A stretch of DNA of 64,000 bases from Gammaproteobacteria bacterium (GTDB lineage: Bacteria > Pseudomonadota > Gammaproteobacteria > Steroidobacterales > Foliamicaceae). Positions within the stretch are counted from its first letter, which is position 1. Each line of letters begins with the position of its first letter. The DNA lies in the NCBI GenBank assembly GCA_009838035.1, contig VXSK01000004.1, forward strand, positions 248,001 through 312,000, in the 5' to 3' direction. The translations under genes and the position numbers were made by a program. The notes beneath the pieces were generated by a model that had not been told where the DNA came from, did not search any database, and worked only from the letters and a program-made list of their open reading frames with translations. Positions 40,174 to 48,312 of this stretch are shown here, in pieces.

Positions 40174-41642
40174 TTTTCTTGTTCCTCCGCAGGTGTCATG
40201 CACTTCTTCAGTGGTTTCAGGAAAACGGCGAGGATCAGGCCGCTGCCCACGGTCGTAAGCACGATCTGCCAGTACAGTCCGGGCATGTCGCTGAGCGCAT
40301 TGGGATCGAACTCGCCCGCGATCAGGCCGGCGATCAGGCTGCCCAGCGAGGCGCCCAGGAACCAGATGCCCATCATCTGGCCCACGAATTTCTTCGGCGC
40401 CAGCCGCGTGACGGCGGACAGGCCCACCGGGCTCAGGCACAACTCGCCGGTGGTGTGCAGCAGGTAGGTGAAGAATAGCCAGGTAGGCAGCACCGGGTTG
40501 CCTTCGGCCACCAGCGTGGCGGCGCCGATCATCACCAGGAAGCCCAGCCCCAGCTGAATCAGCCCGAACGCGAATTTCAGCGGCGTGGAGGGGTCGAGAT
40601 TCCGTCGCGCCAGGGCCGTCCACAGCATCGCGAACAGGGGACCCAGGACTATGATGAAGAACGGATTGAGCGACTGGAACCACTCGGCCGGGAAGCTGAA
40701 CGAGCCGAACTCGCGGATCGTGTAGCGCTCGGCGAACAGGTTCAGCGACGAACCGGATTGCTCGAACCCGGCCCAGAACATGGCGGCGCCGAAGAACAGA
40801 ACGATAATGCCGATCACGCGCAGGCGTTCGTCGCGCGTGAGTCCGGCGAAAAACAGCAGGGACAGGAAGTAAATGGCCGCCACGGCAACGATCACGACGG
40901 CGCTCGCTTCGGCGATCGCGCGCGCGTTCAGTTCGATCGCGCCCCCCAGTGCGCCGGCATATACGGCGGCGAGCACCGCAAGCGCGGCCGCCACGCCCAG
41001 CCAGACCTTCCTTCGGTAGGCAGCGGACGCAGCCGATTCGGGACGCGCCCCCGCATCGCCCAGATACTTGCGCGTGTAATAGAACTGCGTCAGGCCGAAC
41101 AGCATGCCCACACCCGCCGCGGCGAAACCGTAGTGCCAGTTGTAGTCGGCCAGCCAGCCGCAAACCAGCGGTCCGATGAATGCGCCGACGTTGATGCCCA
41201 GGTAATACAGCGTGAAACCGCCATCGCGCCGCGGGTCCGTTGGCGAGTAGAGTTGCCCGACCAGGGCGCTGATGTTGGGTTTGAGCAGCCCCGTGCCCAG
41301 CACCACCAGGATCAGGCCCATGTAGAAGGCGGCGACGGTCGGCACCGCGAGAACGAAGTGCCCGCTCATGATGATGATGCCGCCCACCCAGACCGCGCGC
41401 TGCCCTCCCAGCAGCCGGTCCGCCATCCATCCTCCGGGCAGCGCAACCAGGTACACCGCGGCCGTATAAACGCCGTATATGGCGGTGGCGATTTCGTCGG
41501 TCAGGCCCATGCCGCCCCGCTGCACCTGGTCGACCATGAAGAGAACGAGCAGGGCGCGCATGCCGTAGTAGCTCATGCGCTCCCACATCTCGGTGAAGAA
41601 CAGGGTGACGAGCCCCCGCGGATGTTGGAAGAAATTCAGCAT
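40170..41642 (-). CDS. Proton-dependent oligopeptide transporter (POT/PTR2 family)
   Basis: The 490-residue inner-membrane protein has about 14 helices and POT signatures: EMWERMSYYGMRALLVLF in helix 1 (the ExxER motif) and GTGLLKPNISALVGQLY. GINVGAFIGPLVCGWLAD is the third signature. It imports di- and tripeptides with protons. The ATG at 41642 starts 14 residues before the first helix; the frame is open 16 codons further. It is the first gene of a two-gene operon with the ACE-like dipeptidase and is divergent from yciB, 58 bases away. Confidence 0.93.
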   Translation of the reverse strand: MLNFFQHPRGLVTLFFTEMWERMSYYGMRALLVLFMVDQVQRGGMGLTDEIATAIYGVYTAAVYLVALPGGWMADRLLGGQRAVWVGGIIIMSGHFVLAVPTVAAFYMGLILVVLGTGLLKPNISALVGQLYSPTDPRRDGGFTLYYLGINVGAFIGPLVCGWLADYNWHYGFAAAGVGMLFGLTQFYYTRKYLGDAGARPESAASAAYRRKVWLGVAAALAVLAAVYAGALGGAIELNARAIAEASAVVIVAVAAIYFLSLLFFAGLTRDERLRVIGIIVLFFGAAMFWAGFEQSGSSLNLFAERYTIREFGSFSFPAEWFQSLNPFFIIVLGPLFAMLWTALARRNLDPSTPLKFAFGLIQLGLGFLVMIGAATLVAEGNPVLPTWLFFTYLLHTTGELCLSPVGLSAVTRLAPKKFVGQMMGIWFLGASLGSLIAGLIAGEFDPNALSDMPGLYWQIVLTTVGSGLILAVFLKPLKKCMTPAEEQEK

Positions 41643-41700
41643 CGCCGCATTATATGCAGCGCGTTCCCGGCCCGGCGGCCGCGCTATCATTTCCGCCGCC

Positions 41701-42258
41701 GTGCAGGTTTTTCTGGATTTTTTCTTTCTTGTGCCGTTTCTGGCGGCCTACCTCGTGTGGGGATTGATCCCGGCCGTGTGGGTGCTCATGGGCGCCGTGA
41801 TCTTGCAGGTTGCCGCGCAGTGGCTGATCGGTGGCTCCTACAAGCCGAAGCCCATCACGCTGGCTTCCGCGGCGTTGGTGCTGGTATTCGGCACGCTGAC
41901 CGTGGTGCTGAACGATCCCGTGTTCATCAAGTGGAAGCCGACGGTCCTGTACTGGGCGATGAGCGTGGCGCTTTTCGGCGCGCGCCTGTGGAAGCGCAAG
42001 GGCGTGGTCCATGCGATCCTGGCATCGCAGGCGGAAGGCTTTTCTGCCGTGCCGGCCCGCACGGCGTCGGCGCTGGATTGGGCATGGCTGCTGTTCTTTG
42101 TCGTGATGGGCGCGCTCAACATTTGGGTGGCCTACAGCTTCAGCGAAGCCACCTGGGTTTATTTCAAGCTTTTCGGCCTGACCAGCCTGACCCTCGTGTT
42201 CGGTCTGCTGCAGGGAATCTGGATTGTGCGGTCCATGAAGACGGTTGAAGGCGAGTGA
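41701..42258 (+). CDS. yciB: Inner-membrane septation protein YciB/IspZ
   Basis: The 185-residue protein has five or six transmembrane helices, matching YciB. It starts FLDFFFLVPFLAAYL and includes the conserved DPVFIKWKPTVLYW and VAYSFSEATWVYFKLFGL blocks. YciB acts in the inner membrane in cell-envelope and septum upkeep. The start is a GTG at 41701. The bolA-family gene follows with a GTGA overlap, the usual gammaproteobacterial arrangement with small partner genes. Confidence 0.92.
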   Translation: MQVFLDFFFLVPFLAAYLVWGLIPAVWVLMGAVILQVAAQWLIGGSYKPKPITLASAALVLVFGTLTVVLNDPVFIKWKPTVLYWAMSVALFGARLWKRKGVVHAILASQAEGFSAVPARTASALDWAWLLFFVVMGALNIWVAYSFSEATWVYFKLFGLTSLTLVFGLLQGIWIVRSMKTVEGE

Positions 42259-42530
42259 ACACCGACCGCCCGTCACGCATCCGCGCCCGTCTGCTTGAGT
42301 CGCTGGCCCCCTGCGAAGTCGAAGTGCAGGACGACTCGCACCTGCACGTCGGCCATGTGGGTGCTCGCGAGGGCGGCGGTCACTTCTCGGTCCGCATCGT
42401 AGCGGAGCAGTTCGACGGCCTCGCCCCGCTCGCCCGCCACCGCCTCGTGTACGCCGCCCTGGGCGAAATGATGCAGGGCCCCATCCACGCCCTGGCCATC
42501 ACCGCGCTGACGCCCGACGAAGCAAAGTAA
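42255..42530 (+). CDS. BolA-family protein
   Basis: The 91-residue protein has the BolA fold pattern: IRARLLESLAPCEVEVQDDSHLHVGH, GGGHFSVRIVAEQFDGL and HRLVYAALGEMM. BolA proteins partner with monothiol glutaredoxins in iron-sulfur trafficking and redox response. The histidine in SHLHVGH is in the region that binds a [2Fe-2S] cluster with a glutaredoxin. It starts at a GTG overlapping the yciB stop. Confidence 0.9.
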   Translation: MNTDRPSRIRARLLESLAPCEVEVQDDSHLHVGHVGAREGGGHFSVRIVAEQFDGLAPLARHRLVYAALGEMMQGPIHALAITALTPDEAK

Positions 42531-42543
42531 AGCGCCCACTAAA

Positions 42544-42613
42544 GCGCGTTGTTGCCCCGTTCCCGGCAGGAGCGTCGCGAAGTGGCTCCGAAGGGAATGG
42601 GGCAACAACGCGC
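42544..42613. repeat. Long inverted repeat (21-bp arms) between convergent genes
   Basis: Arms 42544-42564 and 42593-42613 pair over 21 bases with a single G-T wobble, around a 28-base loop. The loop itself can form a small GGAG/CTCC stem. It sits between bolA and the PhyH-like gene, which point toward each other. It may be a two-way terminator, an mRNA-end stabiliser or one copy of a dispersed repeat family. There is no T-tract. Confidence 0.6.
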
Positions 42614-42637
42614 GAGGGGCTCTCTTGCAAGCCGACG

Positions 42638-43501
42638 TCAGGCGGCTTTCTTGCGGGGCGCCCGCCGCCAGGTTACGGGCATTACCGAGTCGGGAAGGCG
42701 TTCGCCCTCTTTGAGCAGTTCGCTGCCCTCGAACGGGTTCTTTCTTGCCGTTGGGTTGAGTTGGTAGCGGATGTCGCTGCCGATCCAGCGCAGGGAGAAT
42801 CCGAGGCGGCGGCCCGCGTAGCCGGCCGTGCGAGGTTTGGAGGCGTGGATCGTCTTCGGGTGGATGATCAGCATGTCGCCCGCGCGCGCTTCCCACACGT
42901 GGATGTCCGCGTCGGGTGCGGCGACCCGCTCCAGGAGTTCCGACCAGGGGTGGAAATTGGGTGGTGCTTCCACACCCTCGAGCGCCCAGGAACTTATATA
43001 GCGGTGCGGGTCCCTGTTGGAGCCGGCCAGCGTCAGCAGAGGCGCATTGTCGGGACCCATGTCGGTCAGGGCCACCCACATCGACGGGCTGTGCTCGCCG
43101 CTGAACGGAAACAGGCACTCGTCGTTGTGCCAGGGCGTGGCCGTTTCGTCCTTGTTGCCTTCCTTCAGGAAAGTGCCGTCAACCCAGGCGCGCATTTCGT
43201 CCGAACCGATCACGTCGGCCACGATCTCCGCGCAGCCGCATTCCTCGACCAGCGCCTGCATCTCCGGCACCCGCCAGTAGGCGTTGACCAGCCGCACGTA
43301 GCCGTCGTGGTCCTCGAATTCCACGTCGCGCATGGTTTCGTGGGGCCCGAAGACGAGCGAGCCGTCACGCAGCCCTGCGACGACCGAGTCTATGAGCTGA
43401 GTCATCTCCGCCACCCACTCATTCGAAAAGACCCCCGGCACGCGGGCGACCCCTACTTTCCTGTAGCTGTCGATGGCCTCTTGCGTAACCTTGCGATGCA
43501 T
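42638..43501 (-). CDS. Phytanoyl-CoA dioxygenase-like Fe(II)/2-oxoglutarate oxygenase
   Basis: The 287-residue protein fits the PhyH family. Its iron triad is H125-x-D127 in WHNDECLF and H219 in HPKTIHAS, with a nearby arginine (RRLGFSLRW) for 2-oxoglutarate. These enzymes hydroxylate lipids or small natural products; the substrate here is unknown. The ATG at 43501 is chosen although the frame continues 21 codons upstream. It is on the same strand as the GPH-type transporter gene, 16 bases downstream, so the transporter may bring in its substrate. Confidence 0.87.
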   Translation of the reverse strand: MHRKVTQEAIDSYRKVGVARVPGVFSNEWVAEMTQLIDSVVAGLRDGSLVFGPHETMRDVEFEDHDGYVRLVNAYWRVPEMQALVEECGCAEIVADVIGSDEMRAWVDGTFLKEGNKDETATPWHNDECLFPFSGEHSPSMWVALTDMGPDNAPLLTLAGSNRDPHRYISSWALEGVEAPPNFHPWSELLERVAAPDADIHVWEARAGDMLIIHPKTIHASKPRTAGYAGRRLGFSLRWIGSDIRYQLNPTARKNPFEGSELLKEGERLPDSVMPVTWRRAPRKKAA

Positions 43502-43517
43502 ATCGGGGGTCCTTCGC

Positions 43518-44936
43518 TTAACTCGCTGCAGCGCTTGCGGCGAGGCGCGCCCGGGCGGCCTCAAGCTTTCCTTCCGTAAGGTCGTAGCGGTACAGGAAAG
43601 TGAGGCTTAAGCCGTAGAGTAGCGCCGGGGCCAGCCCTGCGCTCACGTAAATGGCGTTAATCGCGCTGGCCGGCTGTTCGATCTGCATGCCTTCGGTGCC
43701 GGACTGGTAGCCGAACGCGCCGAGCAGCCATAGCGCCAGGGCGGGACCTGCGGCAAACGCGAATTTTTCGACTGTGGCGTAGAACGCCGACATGGTGGCT
43801 TCACGGCGCATTCCGGTTCTTAGGTAGTCGTACTCCACCGCGTCCGGCAGCAGAGCGGCGCCCAGAATGATCACGCCGCTGGCGAAAAAGCCCAGGAATA
43901 CGGCCCGCACGAAGATGTACTCAAGCGGGTCGGCCGCTGTGGCCAGCAGCCAGGTGGAGGTGGTAAGCGCGAAGCACGCGGTCGCAATCATGTAGAGGGG
44001 GCGTTTTCCATACTTGCGCGACACGAGGTTCCAGAACGGAATAGTCGCCAGGATCACGGCGATGTTCACCACCAGGAACAAGGTCGTTTGCGAGTAGCTC
44101 ATCTTGAGAATGACCACCTTGAAATACACCCCGGCGGCGCTGGCGGACGCCAGGCCCAGCAATTGGCAGAGTTTTGCACCCAGCAGATTCATCAGCGGGC
44201 GGTTCTCCACGATGGTGCCGATCTGCCGGCGGATGGGAGGCGTTCGCGCGCGCTTCAAGGCGCTGGTTTGACGGGCGGAGGCCAGACCGAAGAAGCAGTA
44301 GATGGAGCCGCCGGCGATCAGCGCGGCGTAGATCAGCCCCATTACGCCGTGCGCCCCCCGGTCGTTGCCCAGCCGCTCCACCAGGGCGTAGGAGGAAACG
44401 GCAATAAGCGCGCCGATATTGATGAACAGGGTGCGCCAGGACATCAGCGAGGTGCGGGCGTGGTAGTTGGTGGTCATTTCCGCGGGCATGGCCAGAAAGG
44501 GCACGTTGAAGAGCGTGTAGCCCGTGTAGGTCAGCAGCAGTGCGCCGAGCACCCACGCGCCCAGGAGCGTGGTGTTGTCGAACGCCGGCGGATTGAAGAT
44601 CAGTGAAAAACCGGCCGCCGTCACTACGCCCCCCAGCAGCAGATAGGGCCTGCGCCGCCCCAAGCGGGTATTGGTGCGGTCGCTGATTACCCCCATCAGC
44701 GGGTCGGTGACCATGTCGTAGAGCTTGGACGCCAGGATCAGGGCGGCTGCGGCGCCGGCGCTGATGCCCAGGAAATTGGTCATAAACGGCGCCAGTATGC
44801 CGCCCAGCGTGTTCAGCACGATCGCCATGCCCAGCGCTCCCGTGCCAAAATTAAACCGCAGGCTGAGCGCAACAGCTTGCCCGGGCGCGTCCCTGCGCGG
44901 CTTTTGGTCCGAAAAATTTTTGTCCGGCTGGTTCAC
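43518..44936 (-). CDS. MFS transporter of the GPH (glycoside-pentoside-hexuronide:cation) type
   Basis: The 472-residue protein has 12 predicted helices and the MFS_2 signature: KLYDMVTDPLMGVISDRTNT followed by RLGRRRPYLLLGG. GPH transporters carry sugars, glycosides or other small organics with Na+ or H+. The GTG at 44936 is the best start near the first helix; a TTG at 44951 is possible, and the long upstream extension is a shadow of apbC. It lies upstream of the PhyH-like gene on the same strand. The divergent gap to apbC (126 bases) holds a short hairpin. Confidence 0.85.
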   Translation of the reverse strand: MNQPDKNFSDQKPRRDAPGQAVALSLRFNFGTGALGMAIVLNTLGGILAPFMTNFLGISAGAAAALILASKLYDMVTDPLMGVISDRTNTRLGRRRPYLLLGGVVTAAGFSLIFNPPAFDNTTLLGAWVLGALLLTYTGYTLFNVPFLAMPAEMTTNYHARTSLMSWRTLFINIGALIAVSSYALVERLGNDRGAHGVMGLIYAALIAGGSIYCFFGLASARQTSALKRARTPPIRRQIGTIVENRPLMNLLGAKLCQLLGLASASAAGVYFKVVILKMSYSQTTLFLVVNIAVILATIPFWNLVSRKYGKRPLYMIATACFALTTSTWLLATAADPLEYIFVRAVFLGFFASGVIILGAALLPDAVEYDYLRTGMRREATMSAFYATVEKFAFAAGPALALWLLGAFGYQSGTEGMQIEQPASAINAIYVSAGLAPALLYGLSLTFLYRYDLTEGKLEAARARLAASAAAS

Positions 44937-44952
44937 GCCATCTACTCGCAAA

Positions 44953-44973
44953 GCAAGCAGTTTAGCTGCTTGC
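44953..44973. other. Short hairpin in the divergent gap before apbC
   Basis: GCAAGCAG at 44953-44960 pairs with CTGCTTGC at 44966-44973 around a 5-base loop. It lies just upstream of the transporter start on one strand and about 90 bases before apbC on the other. It could be an operator or a leader hairpin; there is no other support. Confidence 0.3.
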
Positions 44974-45062
44974 CGCCAGCCTGAGTCGGCGAAACCGGAC
45001 CGGGTTGAGCGCGAAGCGGCTTTTGTCGCGCATAAAATCCGGCCATAGTTCTTGGAATTCGG

Positions 45063-46115
45063 ATGTCGGCGAACCTGGAAAAGTCCATTCTTGCCGTGGA
45101 ATCGCCGTTCGGCGGGTTGACCCTCGGCGAGGCTGGCGCGCGTGCGCGTGTGACGGAGGCCGGCAAGACCGCCGAGATTACTGTTGGTTTTCCCTGCGGC
45201 GGGTTCGTCGAAGAGTTGAACGCGCGGGTCCGGGAAGTCACTTCCGCGGAGAAGGTGGTGGTTCGCACGGAGATTGCGGCGCACGCGGTACCCCCGCAGG
45301 TGCAGAGGCTCGAGCAGGTCAGGAACATCATCGCGGTGGCATCGGCCAAGGGCGGCGTGGGCAAGTCCACCGTGGCGGCGAACCTGGCCGTCGGGCTGGC
45401 GATGGACGGCGCCGCCGTCGGGATCCTGGATGCCGACATCTACGGTCCCAGCGTGCCGCGGATGCTGGGCCTGGAGGGCGAACGGCCGCGCAGCGCCGAC
45501 GGCAAGAGCTTCGAGCCCTTGCGGGCGCATGGTCTGCAGGCCAGTTCCATCGGTTTTCTGGTCGATACGCGAAGCCCGGTCGTCTGGCGCGGCCCGATGG
45601 TGACGCAGGCGCTGATGCAATTGCTCGGCCAGACGCGCTGGAAGGACCTGGATTACCTCATCGTGGACATGCCGCCGGGCACCGGCGACATCCAGTTGAC
45701 GCTGTCGCAACGCGTGCCGCTGGCGGGGGCGGTGGTCGTGACCACGCCGCAGGAACTGGCGGTGGCCGACGCCCGAAAGGGCATAGCGATGTTCCGCAAG
45801 GTCAACGTGCCGGTGCTGGGCGTGGTGGAAAACATGAGCGCGTATGCATGCCCGCATTGCGGACATACCGAAGCGCTGTTCGGTGAGGGCGGAGGCGCGA
45901 GGCTGGCCGGCGAGTTCGACCTGCCGCTGCTGGCGCAACTCCCCTTGTCCGCGGGGGTGCGCGCGGCTACTGACGACGGACGCTTGGTCGCGCCTTCGGA
46001 GCCCGACGAAGGGGGCGATTACCGGGCGCTTTCCAGGGCCGCGGCCGCGCGCCTGGCGGGCATGGCCCGCGGCGCGAAGACGGCATTCCCTAAAATAGTA
46101 GTAGAGTCCGACTGA
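45063..46115 (+). CDS. apbC: Iron-sulfur cluster carrier ATPase ApbC (Mrp/NBP35 family)
   Basis: The 350-residue protein has an N-terminal DUF59/MIP18-like part containing GFPCGGFVEELN. The deviant Walker A, ASAKGGVGKSTVAANL, begins near residue 93. Later come DADIYGPSVPRMLG, VDMPPGTGDIQL and a CPHC pair in MSAYACPHCGHTEALFG that holds the cluster at the dimer interface. It binds and hands over [4Fe-4S] clusters in the cytoplasm, relevant to the many iron-sulfur proteins in this window. It is the first of four closely spaced plus-strand genes. Confidence 0.94.
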   Translation: MSANLEKSILAVESPFGGLTLGEAGARARVTEAGKTAEITVGFPCGGFVEELNARVREVTSAEKVVVRTEIAAHAVPPQVQRLEQVRNIIAVASAKGGVGKSTVAANLAVGLAMDGAAVGILDADIYGPSVPRMLGLEGERPRSADGKSFEPLRAHGLQASSIGFLVDTRSPVVWRGPMVTQALMQLLGQTRWKDLDYLIVDMPPGTGDIQLTLSQRVPLAGAVVVTTPQELAVADARKGIAMFRKVNVPVLGVVENMSAYACPHCGHTEALFGEGGGARLAGEFDLPLLAQLPLSAGVRAATDDGRLVAPSEPDEGGDYRALSRAAAARLAGMARGAKTAFPKIVVESD

Positions 46116-46121
46116 TCGACA

Positions 46122-46952
46122 ATGGCAGACAAACAGCAGCTATTTGAGAGCCCCGCCGCGGCGGCAAGTCTGGCGGTGGTCTCGGGCGAGCCGTACGTGG
46201 AGGCGCCCGCCGACCTCTTCATCCCGCCGGAAGCGCTGCGCGTGTTCCTGCAGTCCTTCGAGGGACCGCTGGACCTGCTGCTCTACCTGATACGGCGCCA
46301 TGACCTGGACATCATGGACGTTCCGATCACCGACATCTGCGAACAATACGCGCAGTACATCGAACTGATGCAGGAGATGGAGCTGGAACTGGCCGGCGAG
46401 TACCTTGTCATGGCCGCAACGCTGGCGGAGATCAAGTCCCGCATGCTGGTGCCGCAGCTGCCGCTGGAAGAAGAGGACGAGGAGGACCCGCGCGCCAGGC
46501 TGTTCGAGCGCCTGCTGGAATACGAACGCCTCAAGCAGCTGGCCGCCGGCCTGGAAGAGCTTCCCCGCCAGGAGCGCGACGCATTTCAGGCCAGCGTGGA
46601 CGCACTCGAGGACCAGCGTCCGCGCGAACTGCCCCAGACGACGCTCAACGAACTGGCTCTCGCCTACGCCCGCGTGATCGAGCGGGTGCGATTCAGCGGC
46701 GGCTGGGCCGTGCAGACCGAACAGTTGTCGGTGCGCGAACGCATGTCGGACATTCTCAAGCAGGTTTCGGGCAGGGAATTCACCGAATTCACCGAGTTGT
46801 TCGATCCGTCCGAGGGGCGCATGGGGGCGGCCGTGACCTTTTCGGCCGTGCTGGAACTGGTTCGCGACAATGGCCTGCAGGCGGTCCAGAATGAACCTTT
46901 CGCGCCGATCTACGTAAGCGGACCTACGCACGGCAAGGACGCCGCCAAGTGA
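46122..46952 (+). CDS. scpA: Segregation and condensation protein A
   Basis: The 276-residue protein is ScpA, the kleisin subunit of the bacterial condensin SMC-ScpAB. It shows FEGPLDLLLYLIRRHDLDIMDVPI, AGEYLVMAATLAEIKSRMLVP and the C-terminal winged-helix region (VTFSAVLELVRDNGLQAVQNE). It bridges the SMC heads to organise the chromosome. It starts six bases after apbC and overlaps scpB by four. Confidence 0.95.
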   Translation: MADKQQLFESPAAAASLAVVSGEPYVEAPADLFIPPEALRVFLQSFEGPLDLLLYLIRRHDLDIMDVPITDICEQYAQYIELMQEMELELAGEYLVMAATLAEIKSRMLVPQLPLEEEDEEDPRARLFERLLEYERLKQLAAGLEELPRQERDAFQASVDALEDQRPRELPQTTLNELALAYARVIERVRFSGGWAVQTEQLSVRERMSDILKQVSGREFTEFTELFDPSEGRMGAAVTFSAVLELVRDNGLQAVQNEPFAPIYVSGPTHGKDAAK

Positions 46953-47593
46953 GCACCCCGGATACGCGCAACCTGGTCGAGGCGGCGTTGCTGGGGGCGG
47001 GACGGCCCCTCAACATGGCGCAGCTCCTGAGCCTGTTCGATCCGTTGGAGAAAGTAGGCGAAGACGAAGTGCTCAAGGCCCTGGGCGACCTGGAACGGGA
47101 CTTTGCCGGGCGGGAAATCGAATTGAAGGAAGTGGCTGGAGGCTGGCGGGTGCAGACCGGCAGCGTGGCTGCGGAGCGGCTGGCGAAGCTGGAACGGTTT
47201 CGTCCGCCCAGGTTTTCGCGCGCACTGCTTGAGAGTCTGGCGGCAATCGCCTATCGGCAGCCGATCACCCGGGCGGAGATCGAGGAATTGCGCGGCGTGC
47301 GCCTGAGCGGCCACATCATGCGCACGCTCATGGAGCGCAACTGGATCGAGGTGGTGGGCCATCGCGAAACGCCGGGCCGGCCCGCGCTTTACGGCACGAC
47401 CGGGGATTTCATGGACTATTTCGGACTCAAGCGCCTCGACGATCTGCCCTCGGCCGGCGAATTCGCATCCCCGGAAGATGCGCCCGCCGCCGCTCCTCCG
47501 GGAAGCGGTTCTTCCGACGCCTCCGGAGAGCAGGGCGCGGGCCTCTTCGACGTGGGCTCCGATCGCAGCGAAACAGCCCCCGCCCCCGATTGA
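46949..47593 (+). CDS. scpB: Segregation and condensation protein B
   Basis: The 214-residue protein is ScpB, with two winged-helix domains (VEAALLGAGRPLNMAQL and LLESLAAIAYRQPITRAEIEELRG) and the conserved GRPALYGTTGDFMDYFGL. A low-complexity acidic/proline tail follows. It dimerises and binds ScpA in the condensin complex. It starts with a GTG overlapping scpA (GTGA), and its stop overlaps the TTG of rluB. Confidence 0.95.
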   Translation: MSTPDTRNLVEAALLGAGRPLNMAQLLSLFDPLEKVGEDEVLKALGDLERDFAGREIELKEVAGGWRVQTGSVAAERLAKLERFRPPRFSRALLESLAAIAYRQPITRAEIEELRGVRLSGHIMRTLMERNWIEVVGHRETPGRPALYGTTGDFMDYFGLKRLDDLPSAGEFASPEDAPAAAPPGSGSSDASGEQGAGLFDVGSDRSETAPAPD

Positions 47594-48303
47594 TTCGGAT
47601 CCAGAAGTACCTGGCGGCGGCCGGAGTGGCCTCCCGCCGCGAAGTGGAGGCCTGGATCGCGGCCGGGCGGCTCAGCGTCAATGGGCAACGGGCGGCGCCC
47701 GGACTCAAGGTTGACGGCGGCGAGCGGTTCCGGCTTGACGGGCGGTTGCTGCACGTGCAGCGAAGCGATTCGGGTGGGACGCGGGTAATTGCCTACAACA
47801 AACCGGAGGGCGAACTGGTCACGCGCGATCGCCGCGCCCGTCACCCGACCGTATTTACCGCGCTGCCGCGGCTCAGGGGCCGGCGCTGGGTGGCGGTCGG
47901 CCGCCTCGATCTGAACTCCAGCGGGCTGTTGCTGCTGACCACCGACGGCGGACTGGCCCACCGCCTCATGCACCCGTCCTTCGGCGTGGAGCGCGAATAC
48001 CTGGTCCGTGTCCTGGGCCAGCCGGGTGCGCCGGTGATGCGCCGACTGACCGAGGGCGTAGTTCTCGAAGATGGTCCCGCACGCTTCGACGCGCTGGTCG
48101 AACAGGGAGGCAGCGGCGCCAATCGCTGGTTTCGCGTAACGCTGAGCGAGGGGCGCCACCGCGTCGTGCGCCGCCTCTGGAGCTCACAGGGCCATGCGGT
48201 AAGCCGCTTGATACGGATCCGATACGGCCCGGTTCGCCTGCCGCGCGACCTGCCGCGCGGCCAGTGGCGCGAAATCGACCCCAAGCACCTTTCCGGGAAT
48301 TGA
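47590..48303 (+). CDS. rluB: 23S rRNA pseudouridine synthase, RsuA/RluB family
   Basis: The 237-residue enzyme has an N-terminal S4 RNA-binding domain (IQKYLAAAGVASRREVEAWI). The catalytic motif VGRLDLNSSGLLLLT holds the nucleophilic aspartate. Placement directly after scpAB is the usual position of rluB, so modification of position 2605 of 23S rRNA is likely. The start is a TTG at 47590 that overlaps the scpB stop as TTGA. RluB often has a longer basic tail, which is absent here, so RluE/F-type specificity cannot be excluded. Confidence 0.88.
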   Translation: MIRIQKYLAAAGVASRREVEAWIAAGRLSVNGQRAAPGLKVDGGERFRLDGRLLHVQRSDSGGTRVIAYNKPEGELVTRDRRARHPTVFTALPRLRGRRWVAVGRLDLNSSGLLLLTTDGGLAHRLMHPSFGVEREYLVRVLGQPGAPVMRRLTEGVVLEDGPARFDALVEQGGSGANRWFRVTLSEGRHRVVRRLWSSQGHAVSRLIRIRYGPVRLPRDLPRGQWREIDPKHLSGN

Positions 48304-48312
48304 TTCCCGGGG

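Noticed and set aside
38071..40467. A 798-codon plus-strand open frame opposite the M2 peptidase and metG
   Set aside because: It spans two real genes and an intergenic junction on the other strand, so it cannot be conserved as a protein.
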